Positions 8,493-16,021 of a stretch of 64,000 nt of DNA are shown here, one piece after another. Both the position numbers and the translations under genes were made by a program. Under the pieces are notes generated by a model. The model saw only the letters and a list, made by a program, of their open reading frames with translations, was not told the origin of the DNA and did not search any database. Location of the stretch: contig NZ_QQSY01000003.1 of the NCBI RefSeq assembly GCF_003351225.1, positions 124,001-188,000 of the forward strand, written 5' to 3'. Numbering within the stretch: the stretch's first letter is position 1; each line of letters starts with the position of its first letter. The DNA comes from Dyella solisilvae (GTDB lineage Bacteria > Pseudomonadota > Gammaproteobacteria > Xanthomonadales > Rhodanobacteraceae).

Positions 8493-8723
8493 CACGCTTG
8501 CGGCACGCTCAGATCAAAGGCGAAAGTCACTGGATGACTCGCTACGCTCGCCCCTTCGGGGCCGCCCTGCGGGCGTTCTGCGCGCTTCGCGCTTGTCCAG
8601 TCTTCGCTGGGATGACGTGATAGGAGGGGACTTCGCGGGAGCTTAGTTCACGCCCAGGAAGACGTGCATTGCGCTGATGAGAAGCGAGCCCCGCGACAAG
8701 TGCTCGCGCCTCAAAGCGGCGCA

Positions 8724-11700
8724 TCACTGCGGCCTCCGCCCCCCCAACTGCACCAACACCTCCTGCGCGGACCGGATGCGCTCAGTCGCCCCCGGCAACT
8801 CCAGGTTCACCTTCAACTTGTCCTGCCCATCCAGCTTGTACACGCGTGGCTGGCTCTGGATCAGGCGAATGATCGCCATCGGGTCGACTTCCGGTTTGTC
8901 GCGGAAGGTGATGCGCCCGCCATTGGCGCCGAAGTCCAGCTTGCGGATCCCCAGCGGCGTGGCCATCAGTTTCAGCTGGGCCACCGCGAACAGCTGCTTG
9001 GCGGCATCGGGCAGGAGGCCGAAGCGGTCGATCATCTCCACTTGCAGGTCGCGCAGGTGTTCGTCGCTGCGCGCGCTTGCGATGCGTTTGTACAAGGTCA
9101 GGCGCGTGTGCACGTCCGGCAGGTAGTCGTCGGGGATCAGCGCCGGCAGGTGCAGTTCCACCTCTGTTTCGTGCTCGCTGCTCAGGTCGAAATCGGGCAG
9201 CTTGCCGGACTTCAGGGCGCGCACCGCGCGTTCCAACAATTCCGTGTAGAGCCCGAAGCCGATTTCCTGGATCTGGCCGGACTGCTCGTCTCCCAGCAGT
9301 TCGCCCGCGCCGCGGATTTCGAGGTCGTGTGTGGCCAGGGTGAAGCCGGCGCCCAGCTCCTCCAGCGAGGCCAACGCTTCGAGTCGCTTCTCCGCGTCGG
9401 CGGTCATCGCCTTGCGGTCGGGCACGACCAGGTAGGCATAGGCGCGATGGTGCGAGCGGCCCACGCGGCCGCGGAGCTGGTGCAACTGCGCGAGGCCGAA
9501 GCGGTCGGCGCGGTTGATGATGATGGTGTTCGCCGTTGGAATGTCGATGCCGGTTTCGATGATGGTGGTGCACACCAGCACGTTGAATCGCTGGCGGTGG
9601 AAATCCGCCATCACGCGTTCCAGCTCGCGCTCGGGCATCTGCCCGTGGGCGATGCCAATGCGGGCCTCGGGGATCAGCTCCTCCAGGTCGCGCGCAGCGC
9701 GCTCGATGGTGTCGACCTCGTTGTGCAGGAAGTACACCTGCCCGCCGCGCTGCAGCTCGCGCTGGAAGGCCTCGCGGACCAGCGCAGGCTCCCAGGTGGA
9801 GATGAAGGTACGCACCGCCATGCGGTGCGCCGGCGGCGTGGCGATCAGCGACAAGTCGCGCAGGCCGCTCATCGCCATGTTGAGCGTGCGCGGGATCGGC
9901 GTGGCCGTCATGGTGAGCAGGTCGACCTCGGCGCGCAGCTTCTTCAGCTGTTCCTTCTGGCGCACGCCGAAGCGCTGTTCTTCATCCACTACGACGAGGC
10001 CAAGATTCTTGAACCGGATCTCCGGTGCGAGCAGCTTGTGTGTGCCGACAATCACGTCGATGTGGCCATCCGCAAGGCGCTTGAGCGCCTCGTTGATTTC
10101 CTTGGTCGACTTGAAACGCGAGAGCACGTCCACGCGCACCGGCCAGTCGGCGAAGCGGTCGGCGAAATTGCGGTAGTGCTGCTGGGCGAGCAGGGTGGTT
10201 GGCACCAGCACCGCCACCTGCTTGCCGGCGGTGGCGGCGGCGAAGGCGGCGCGCAGCGCCACCTCGGTCTTGCCGAAGCCCACGTCGCCGCAGATCACGC
10301 GGTCCATCGCGCGCGGTGCGGCGAGGTCGGTGAGCACGGCGTCGATGGCGTGCAACTGGTCGAGGGTCTCCTCGAACGGGAAGCTCGCGCCGAATTCCTC
10401 CACCAGCTGGCGGTCGATCGACATCGACTCGCCGCCGCGCGCCTCGCGCTGCGCGTAGATGGCCAGGAGTTCGGCGGCCACGTCGCGCACCTTCTCCGCG
10501 GCCTTGCGGCGGGCGCGTTCCCACGCGTCGCCGCCCAGCGAATGCAGCGGAGCCAGCTCCGGCGCAGTGCCGGTGTAGCGGCTGACCAGGCCCAGTTGCG
10601 CCACCGGTACGTAGAGCTTGTCGCCCTTCGCGTATTCGATGGTGAGGAACTCGCCCTCCATGCCGCCCAGCTCCATCGACACCAGGCCCTGGTAGCGGCC
10701 GACGCCGTGGTCGACGTGGACGATGGGGGCGCCGATGGTCAGCTCGGTGAGGTCGCGGATGATGCTTTCGGGGTCGCGCGCGGCGCCGCGGCGACGCTTG
10801 CGCTCCGTGCGCACGCGCTCGCCGAACAGCTCGCGTTCGGTGAGCACGGTGAGGACGGGCTCGGAGAGGGCAAAGCCCTGCTCCAGCGAGGCGATGGTGA
10901 TCGCAAGTTGCGGCTTGCCGCCGTCGATGAACGACTGCCACCCGTCGATTGTATCCGGCTTGAGGCCGGCGCTGGCCAACTGTTCGATCAGCGCCTCGCG
11001 TCGACCGGCCGAGTCGGCGGCGATCAGCACGCGGCCCGGGTAGCTCGACAGGAAGTGGCGCAGCGAGGTGCCCGGTTCCTCGCCCTTGCGGTTGAGCGGA
11101 AGCTCCGGCGCGGGCTGCGTGCCGCTGTTCTGTGCGTGCTCGTGACCGCTTTCGACCAGTTCGATGCGCAGGCGCTTGTTGAGCTGCTCGCGCAACTGCT
11201 CAGGCGGCAGGTAGAGCTCGGCCGGTGGCAGCACCGGTCGTTCGATGTCGTGGGCGCGCTGGTCGTAGCGCTCGCCCGTCTGCGTCCAGAACTGCTCGGC
11301 CGATTCCAGCGCGCCTTCGGCGAGCATGAACACCGCGTTGTCGGCCAGGTAATCGAACAGCGTGGCGGTCTGTTCGAAGAACATCGGCAGGTAGTACTCG
11401 ATGCCGCCTGGCGTGACGCCTTCCTTCATGTCCTGGTAGAGCGGGCAGCGACGCACGTCGATGGGGAAGCGCTCGCGCAGGTGCGTGCGGAAGTCCTTGG
11501 CGGCGTTCTCGGTCAGCGGGAACTCGCGCGCGGGCAGCAGCTCGATGCCTTCGACCTGCTGATTCGAGCGCTGGGACTCCGGATCGAAGCTGCGGATCGA
11601 CTCGATCTCGTCATCGAACAGCTCGATGCGGTAGGGCTCGCTGGCGCCCATCGGGAAGATGTCGATCAGCGCGCCGCGCACGGCGAAGTCGCCCGGCTCG

Positions 11701-12176
11701 GCGACCTGCGGCACGTTGCGGTAGCCGGCGGCCTCCAGGCGGCGCTGTTCGGTAGCCAAGTCCAGCTTCTGCCCCTTCTTTACCATCAGCCCACTGCCTG
11801 TGATGTGGCTGTGCGGGGCGATGCGCTGCATCAGGGTGGCGATCGGCACCACCAGTACGCCACGCTGGGTGGTCGGCAACTGGAAGAGCGTGGCGATGCG
11901 CTGGGAGACGATGTCCGGGTGCGGACTGAAGACGTCGTAGGGCAGGGTTTCCCAGTCCGGGAAATGCAGCACCGGCAAACTGCCGGCGTACACCCTCAGC
12001 TCGTCCTCGAGCGCGTGGGATCGCTGGGTGTCGCGCGTGACCGCCACCAGCAGACCCTGGTGGGAGCGAGCGGCTTCGGCCACCAGCAGTGCGCGTGAGG
12101 AGCCGTGCGGCGACGTCCAGAAACGGCGCTGCTTCGGACTGGTGGGCAGGGTCGGATGCGGAATCGTATGGGCCAT
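8724..12176 (-). CDS. mfd: Transcription-repair coupling factor Mfd
   Basis: Mfd is the 1150-aa ATP-dependent DNA translocase that displaces stalled RNA polymerase and recruits UvrA. The N-terminal UvrB-like region has LPVLHFPDWETLPYDVFSPH near residues 67-86. The RNA-polymerase-interacting domain carries VHVDHGVGRYQGL near residue 490. The translocase has Walker A GDVGFGKTEV near residue 628 and the DEEQRFG Walker B near residue 730, followed by motif III TATPIPRT. The C-terminal TRCF domain ends in IRSAQEVLVQLG. Length and domain order are standard. It is transcribed alone, away from the GNAT gene behind it. Confidence 0.98.
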   Translation of the reverse strand: MAHTIPHPTLPTSPKQRRFWTSPHGSSRALLVAEAARSHQGLLVAVTRDTQRSHALEDELRVYAGSLPVLHFPDWETLPYDVFSPHPDIVSQRIATLFQLPTTQRGVLVVPIATLMQRIAPHSHITGSGLMVKKGQKLDLATEQRRLEAAGYRNVPQVAEPGDFAVRGALIDIFPMGASEPYRIELFDDEIESIRSFDPESQRSNQQVEGIELLPAREFPLTENAAKDFRTHLRERFPIDVRRCPLYQDMKEGVTPGGIEYYLPMFFEQTATLFDYLADNAVFMLAEGALESAEQFWTQTGERYDQRAHDIERPVLPPAELYLPPEQLREQLNKRLRIELVESGHEHAQNSGTQPAPELPLNRKGEEPGTSLRHFLSSYPGRVLIAADSAGRREALIEQLASAGLKPDTIDGWQSFIDGGKPQLAITIASLEQGFALSEPVLTVLTERELFGERVRTERKRRRGAARDPESIIRDLTELTIGAPIVHVDHGVGRYQGLVSMELGGMEGEFLTIEYAKGDKLYVPVAQLGLVSRYTGTAPELAPLHSLGGDAWERARRKAAEKVRDVAAELLAIYAQREARGGESMSIDRQLVEEFGASFPFEETLDQLHAIDAVLTDLAAPRAMDRVICGDVGFGKTEVALRAAFAAATAGKQVAVLVPTTLLAQQHYRNFADRFADWPVRVDVLSRFKSTKEINEALKRLADGHIDVIVGTHKLLAPEIRFKNLGLVVVDEEQRFGVRQKEQLKKLRAEVDLLTMTATPIPRTLNMAMSGLRDLSLIATPPAHRMAVRTFISTWEPALVREAFQRELQRGGQVYFLHNEVDTIERAARDLEELIPEARIGIAHGQMPERELERVMADFHRQRFNVLVCTTIIETGIDIPTANTIIINRADRFGLAQLHQLRGRVGRSHHRAYAYLVVPDRKAMTADAEKRLEALASLEELGAGFTLATHDLEIRGAGELLGDEQSGQIQEIGFGLYTELLERAVRALKSGKLPDFDLSSEHETEVELHLPALIPDDYLPDVHTRLTLYKRIASARSDEHLRDLQVEMIDRFGLLPDAAKQLFAVAQLKLMATPLGIRKLDFGANGGRITFRDKPEVDPMAIIRLIQSQPRVYKLDGQDKLKVNLELPGATERIRSAQEVLVQLGGRRPQ

Positions 12177-12239
12177 GCAGACGCGAGGTTCGAGGGCGCG
12201 GCGACACGCTGCGCCAGGAAAGCGGGCAAGTGTAACGCG

Positions 12240-12263
12240 ACCGCCCCGGCGAACCGGGGCGGT
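12240..12263 (-). terminator. Hairpin between GNAT gene and mfd
   Basis: ACCGCCCCGG-CGAA-CCGGGGCGGT is a perfect 10-bp stem with a tetraloop. It lies downstream of the minus-strand GNAT gene. There is no T tract on that strand (GTTT follows on the plus strand), so strength is uncertain. Confidence 0.5.
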
Positions 12264-12292
12264 GTTTCACATCGGCATGTGGGGACGAAACT

Positions 12293-12910
12293 TCAGAGCT
12301 GCAATGCGATCTGGGTCGTGCCCGGTTCGTCCGGGCTGGGGCGACGCTTGAAGCCCAGCTCCTTGCACAGCTGCAGCATCGGGCGGTTCTCCAGCAGCAC
12401 GTAGCCCCAGATCTCGCTCAGGCCGCGGCGGCGGCAGTCGTCGACCAGTCGCTGCATCAGCAGGGCGCCCAGGCCCTGGCGGGTCCAGTTGGGCTCCACC
12501 AGCACCGAGAACTCGGCGCTGTTGGTGTTGTGGTCCACGAAGATGCGTCCCACGCAACGCAGTTCGGCGGGCTTGACCGTCTCGTCCATCAGCACGAAGG
12601 CGGTCTCGACGGCCGGATCGATCCGGCACAGGCGCTGCGCCATCGGCTCGGGCAGTTCGCTCATCGAATGCAGGAACCGGCGCCGGATGTCCTCCGGCGA
12701 CAGGCGGGCGAACTGGCGCTTGAGGGCGGCCACATCGCCGGGCTCGATCCCGCGCAGTCGCAGCTCGCGGCCGTCATGGGCATGAACCAGCTCCCCCAGC
12801 GGGCGGGGCAGCTCGAGCAGTCGCGGACGGGCGAACCGCTCGGTGCTACGCGGGGGAAGCAATGTACGGCGGTTGTTCGATGCGTAGTCGATGGCGGCGT
12901 TCATGCCCAT
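12293..12910 (-). CDS. GNAT-family N-acetyltransferase
   Basis: A 205-aa protein with a single GNAT domain from about residue 48. It reads HDGRELRLRGIEPGDVAALK, then LSPEDIRRRFLHSM, then the acetyl-CoA loop WTRQGLGALLMQRLVDDCRRRG and the C-terminal NRPMLQLCKELGF. The first half resembles the acetyltransferase part of the large protein acetyltransferases (Pat/PatZ), where EDIRRRF is typical. It could therefore acetylate protein lysines, but without the acyl-CoA-synthetase-like part this stays open. Two starts are possible (12910 and 12904), neither with a good ribosome site. Confidence 0.85.
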   Translation of the reverse strand: MGMNAAIDYASNNRRTLLPPRSTERFARPRLLELPRPLGELVHAHDGRELRLRGIEPGDVAALKRQFARLSPEDIRRRFLHSMSELPEPMAQRLCRIDPAVETAFVLMDETVKPAELRCVGRIFVDHNTNSAEFSVLVEPNWTRQGLGALLMQRLVDDCRRRGLSEIWGYVLLENRPMLQLCKELGFKRRPSPDEPGTTQIALQL

Positions 12911-13071
12911 ACTTTAGCGTATTGTGTGCGCCGCAACATGAACAAAACCTCTTTTCAAGCGATAAGTTGGGCGGCGCTATGTCGCACTGCGTTGCATGTT
13001 TCGGCGTCTGGCGCGGCGCTTGGGCAGAATGCGCCGAATCGGGCGTCGTCGCGTCGACAGGGAGTGAAGGC

Positions 13072-13455
13072 ATGGCAGGCAAGGGCATGACCACCCGTCA
13101 GCTGGAGGCCTTGTGCGGCCGCTGGCCCGGGGTGAGCCAGGACGTCAAATGGGGCGCCGACCTGGTGTTCAGCGTGGGCGGCAAGATGTTTGCGGTGATG
13201 CCGGTGGACGGCGGCCGCGTCGCGTTCAAGGTGGCCGACGAGCGGTTTCTGGAGCTGACCGACCAGCCCGGTATGATCCCGTCCCCCTACCTCGCGCGGG
13301 CGCACTGGATCTCTGTGGTGGAGCCCCAACGGTTCGCCACGACGGAACTGGCTGCCCTGGTGGAGGCCTCCTACGGACTCGTGCGAGCGAAGCTCACCAA
13401 AAAGATGCAGGGGGCGCTGGGCCCGTGGCCCCTGCCTGTGGAGCGCAATAAGTGA
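13072..13455 (+). CDS. MmcQ/YjbR-family DNA-binding-like protein
   Basis: A 127-aa protein of the MmcQ/YjbR family (double-wing, CyaY-like fold). Visible family features are the N-terminal helix TTRQLEALCGRWPGVSQDVKWG, the strand VFSVGGKMFAVM, FKVADERFLELTDQPGMIPS, and the W-containing ISVVEP strand followed by a long C-terminal helix. The ATG at 13072 has GGAG at 13061-13064. No biochemical activity is established for most members. The stop overlaps the next gene as GTGA, so it is co-translated with a VOC protein. Confidence 0.85.
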   Translation: MAGKGMTTRQLEALCGRWPGVSQDVKWGADLVFSVGGKMFAVMPVDGGRVAFKVADERFLELTDQPGMIPSPYLARAHWISVVEPQRFATTELAALVEASYGLVRAKLTKKMQGALGPWPLPVERNK

Positions 13456-13847
13456 AGCAGACCATCGGAAGCATTGCCCTGCTGGTCGCCGACTATGACG
13501 AAGCCATCGCCTGGTATACCCGGGTGCTGGGTTTCACCCTGGTCGAAGACACCGACATGGGCGGTGGCAAGCGCTGGGTGGTGGTGTCGCCGCCGGGCGC
13601 CAGCGAGACGCGCCTGCTGCTGGCCAAGGCCTCCGCGCCGGCGCAGGCGGCGCGGGTGGGCGACCAGACCGGCGGCAGGGTGTTTCTGCTGTTGCACACC
13701 GACGATTTCTGGCGCGACTACCGGCGCATGAAAGAGCAGGGCGCGATGTTCTGCGAGGAGCCCCGCGAGGAGGCCTACGGCACGGTGGTGGTGTTCCGGG
13801 ATCTGTACGGCAACAAGTGGGACCTGCTGCAACGCAAGGTCCCCTGA
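13452..13847 (+). CDS. VOC (glyoxalase fold) protein
   Basis: A 131-aa VOC-superfamily protein starting with GTG in a 4-bp overlap with the gene before it. The first module is IGSIALLVADYDEAIAWYTR...LGFTLVEDTDMGGGKRWVVV. The second ends VVVFRDLYGNKWDLLQ, the usual metal/substrate strand of small glyoxalase-like proteins. Likely metal ligands are spread over the two modules. Its partner substrate is unknown. The pairing with an MmcQ/YjbR protein suggests one short operon. Confidence 0.85.
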   Translation: MKQTIGSIALLVADYDEAIAWYTRVLGFTLVEDTDMGGGKRWVVVSPPGASETRLLLAKASAPAQAARVGDQTGGRVFLLLHTDDFWRDYRRMKEQGAMFCEEPREEAYGTVVVFRDLYGNKWDLLQRKVP

Positions 13848-13857
13848 GAGTTCTACC

Positions 13858-13878
13858 GGCATCCCTGGACGGGATGCC
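13858..13878. terminator. 8-bp hairpin between convergent genes
   Basis: GGCATCCC and GGGATGCC pair around TGGAC in the short gap between the VOC gene and the slp gene. No T tract follows. Confidence 0.4.
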
Positions 13879-13883
13879 CGGGA

Positions 13884-14399
13884 TCAGTGGACCACGCCGA
13901 CGCCGATGCCGAAGCTCACGTTGGAATGGCCGCTCTCCATCTCGGCGGCGGTCCAGACGTGGGATTGCGACACGCTCACGGTCGGGAAGACGTAATTGGC
14001 CTGGCCGACATTGCCGTTGCGGCTGCCGACGATGCGACCGGACAGCGTGATCAGGGTGCCGGCCGGCATGTCGAACGACTCGACATAGCCCGGCGTCACC
14101 GCAATGAAGCGTCCCCAGCCGCCGTGCCCATCCACCTTGGGGCGCTGCGAACTGTCGAGCGGATAGGCGAGGATTTCGACCTCGCTGTGGTCGGGGAAGT
14201 TGTGCACTTCCACCACACGGCCACCCCAGATGACGTCAGCATTGGCGTAATGCTGCGGATCCTGCGCGACCATATTGGGCGCGGCGGCCACGGTCATGGC
14301 GGAGGGCTTGTAGATCGGCGCGGGTGCGCAGGCGGCCAGAAGCAGTAGTGCGGCCGGCACGAGGCCGAGCAGGGGGCGGGCGGCAAGGCGGTGCAACAT
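13884..14399 (-). CDS. slp: Slp-family outer-membrane lipoprotein
   Basis: A 171-aa lipoprotein of the Slp (starvation/stationary-phase) family. The ATG at 14399 is preceded by AGGA on the minus strand and opens a signal peptide ending in the lipobox LLAAC, with the acylated Cys near residue 20. The mature part has VIWGGRVVEVHNFPDHSEVEIL, YPLDSSQRPK, then GRFIAVTPGYVESFDMPAGT and LTLSGRIVG...G, the OB-like core of the family. The final HVW..... segment is also typical. Such proteins are anchored to the inner face of the outer membrane; the molecular role is unclear. Confidence 0.87.
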   Translation of the reverse strand: MLHRLAARPLLGLVPAALLLLAACAPAPIYKPSAMTVAAAPNMVAQDPQHYANADVIWGGRVVEVHNFPDHSEVEILAYPLDSSQRPKVDGHGGWGRFIAVTPGYVESFDMPAGTLITLSGRIVGSRNGNVGQANYVFPTVSVSQSHVWTAAEMESGHSNVSFGIGVGVVH

Positions 14400-14490
14400 G
14401 GCGGGTTCCTGCATTCCGGTCGTGGTTGCCACGAGCTTAGCCGTCCCGTGGGCTGCGCGGTAGGAGCTCGCGCAGCGCCGGGCCATGCAT

Positions 14491-15372
14491 TCAGCTGGCG
14501 GCTTCTTGCACCAGCCAGTCCAGTCGCCACTCGGCCGGACGTTCCTGCGACAGCAGCGGCGCCATCGCGCGCAGGGGCTCGCGCAGTACCTCGTCGAGCT
14601 TCCACGGCGCGTTGAGGATCACCATGCCCGAGCCGTTGAGGCGCAGCGGCGAATCGTCCGCATGCACCAGCAGTTCGGCGCGCAACACGCGGCGCACGCC
14701 GCAATGCTGCAGCCAGCGATGGAACGGCTGGACCTGGCTGCGCAGCTTGATCGGGTACCAGACCGCGAACACGCCGGTGGGCCAGCGCTGCAGTGCGGCC
14801 TTGAGCGCCTTCTCGATCACGCGGTACTCGGCTTCCTGCGCCTCGTACGGCGGATCGATCAGCACCAGTCCGCGCTTTTCCTTCGGCGGCAGCAGCGCCT
14901 TGAGGGCCTCGTAGCCGTCGCGTTCGTGCACGTGCACGCGATGGTCGCGATGGAACAGCTCGCGCAGACGCACGGCTTCCTCCGGATGCAGCTCGCACAG
15001 GTGCGCGCTGTCGGTCTCGCGCATGGTTTGCGCGACCTGCAACGGCGAGCCGGGATAGAGCTTCAGGCCATGCTCATTGCCCGGCAGCTTGAGGATGCTG
15101 TCGAGCCAGCGGCGCAGCAGCGGCGGAAGTGGCTTGGCTGCGCCGTTGGTCGGATGCAGGTCGGGAAACAGCAATCGGGCGATGCCGTCGCGGTACTCGC
15201 CGGTCTTGCCCGCCTCCACGCTGTCCAGCGCGTAACAGCCGCTGCCGGCATGCGTGTCGACGAAGGCGAAGGGCGTGGCCTTGGCCTGCAGCGCCTCGAT
15301 CAGCGCGAACAGCACCGAGTGCTTGAGGACATCGGCGAAGTTGCCGGCATGGTAGGCGTGGCGATAGTTCAT
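14491..15372 (-). CDS. rlmJ: 23S rRNA m6A2030 methyltransferase RlmJ
   Basis: RlmJ methylates A2030 of 23S rRNA. The 293-aa product begins MNYRHAYHAGNFADVLKHSV, the signature N-terminus. It has DTHAGSG (39-45) for SAM binding and DPPYE (173-177) as catalytic motif. Near the C-terminus it has the family's GSGMVILNAPW. Length is normal. The start at 15372 is fixed by the conserved N-terminus. It is a single gene, with its 3' end 91 bp from the start of slp on the same strand. Confidence 0.95.
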   Translation of the reverse strand: MNYRHAYHAGNFADVLKHSVLFALIEALQAKATPFAFVDTHAGSGCYALDSVEAGKTGEYRDGIARLLFPDLHPTNGAAKPLPPLLRRWLDSILKLPGNEHGLKLYPGSPLQVAQTMRETDSAHLCELHPEEAVRLRELFHRDHRVHVHERDGYEALKALLPPKEKRGLVLIDPPYEAQEAEYRVIEKALKAALQRWPTGVFAVWYPIKLRSQVQPFHRWLQHCGVRRVLRAELLVHADDSPLRLNGSGMVILNAPWKLDEVLREPLRAMAPLLSQERPAEWRLDWLVQEAAS

Positions 15373-15533
15373 GGAGGGTCGGGGGCCGGACGGTGGGTCA
15401 TTATAGGAGAGGGTGCAGCCGGACGGATTTGCACTCCCCCGCAGGGGCTCACGCCGTACGCGACGGCGAGCCCACCGCAAAAGCCGAATCGGTGGGTCGC
15501 GAATAGGCAGCTCCTGCGGGAATCTCGCGGCTT

Positions 15534-15547
15534 TGGAGCCGGCTCCA
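15534..15547. promoter_or_regulatory. 14-bp perfect palindrome upstream of the copper locus
   Basis: TGGAGCCGGCTCCA lies 28 bp before the first ATG of the copL-like gene. A symmetric site at this distance could bind a regulator of the copper genes. It could equally be part of a degenerate REP-like sequence in the same gap. No sensor kinase or CueR-type gene is adjacent. Confidence 0.3.
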
Positions 15548-15575
15548 GAGTTGAGCGGGCCATGGTGCGCTGGCT

Positions 15576-15941
15576 ATGCTCGCGGCCATGAGCCACCGCC
15601 TGTTCCGCCGCCTGCGTCGTTGCCGCGTCCTGTTTGCGCTGGCGCTGTGCTCGTGGCTGGCGATGGCCAGCGTCGCCTGGGCGCGACCCGAGCTGGACTG
15701 CGCGTCCGCCATGGGGGCGATGGGCATGGCGATGCAGCATGGCGCGATACCGGACCAGGGTCACGCGCCGCATACCACCATGGAGCCGGACAGCTGCTGC
15801 GTGCATGGCGCGGTCAGCGTGCCGCCCGCATCGGCGCCACGTCCGCCGTACATGCATGCCGCATCGCAGGCGTGGCCGGCCACTGACGAAGCCGCGCCCC
15901 AGCCATTCGTCGAACCGCCGCTGCGACCGCCGGTCGCGTGA
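15576..15941 (+). CDS. CopL-like small exported Met/Cys/His-rich protein
   Basis: A 121-residue (or 117, if the ATG at 15588 is used) protein directly upstream of copA. It has an arginine-rich N-terminus, a hydrophobic core (VLFALALCSWLAMASVAWA) as signal peptide, and a mature part with MGAMGMAMQH, two adjacent cysteines and several histidines. In Xanthomonas a gene of this size, position and composition (copL) is needed for copper-induced expression of copAB. Sequence identity to CopL cannot be shown here, so the call rests on context and metal-binding composition. No clear ribosome site helps to choose the start. Confidence 0.55.
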   Translation: MLAAMSHRLFRRLRRCRVLFALALCSWLAMASVAWARPELDCASAMGAMGMAMQHGAIPDQGHAPHTTMEPDSCCVHGAVSVPPASAPRPPYMHAASQAWPATDEAAPQPFVEPPLRPPVA

Positions 15942-16021
15942 GATTCCGTTGACTGAAAAGGGCCGGATAGCCGGTTGATTCAACGTGCCCGCGCAGCGGG
16001 CGCGAGTGACGGAGCAAGTGC

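Larger units (their letters stand above)
7735..8620. repeat. Composite intergenic repeat unit with inverted halves (gene-free region)
   Basis: The 1.1 kb between the LysR gene and mfd carries no credible gene. Its outer ends are inverted copies of GTCATCCC(T/A)GCGAAG, and further inside TGCTCGCCTGCGGCGGGCTT recurs in inverted form. Inside them lie two inverted copies of a structured element (7802-8002 and 8294-8492), a 7-bp tandem repeat and a GTAG-type REP. Reading frames across it arise from the repeat and look like typical over-annotated hypothetical proteins. The whole may be a nested set of non-autonomous mobile elements. Confidence 0.7.

Noticed and set aside
8664-12098. Very long plus-strand open frame opposite mfd
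   Set aside because: It is the antisense shadow of mfd in high-GC DNA. The predicted protein is low-complexity (Gln/Arg/Ala/His-rich) with no domain, whereas the minus strand carries every Mfd motif.
15490-15520. Degenerate GTAG-type REP in the rlmJ-copL gap
   Set aside because: On the minus strand it reads GCAGGAGCTGCC...GCGAC, close to a REP, but the head is GCAG and the fold is poor.
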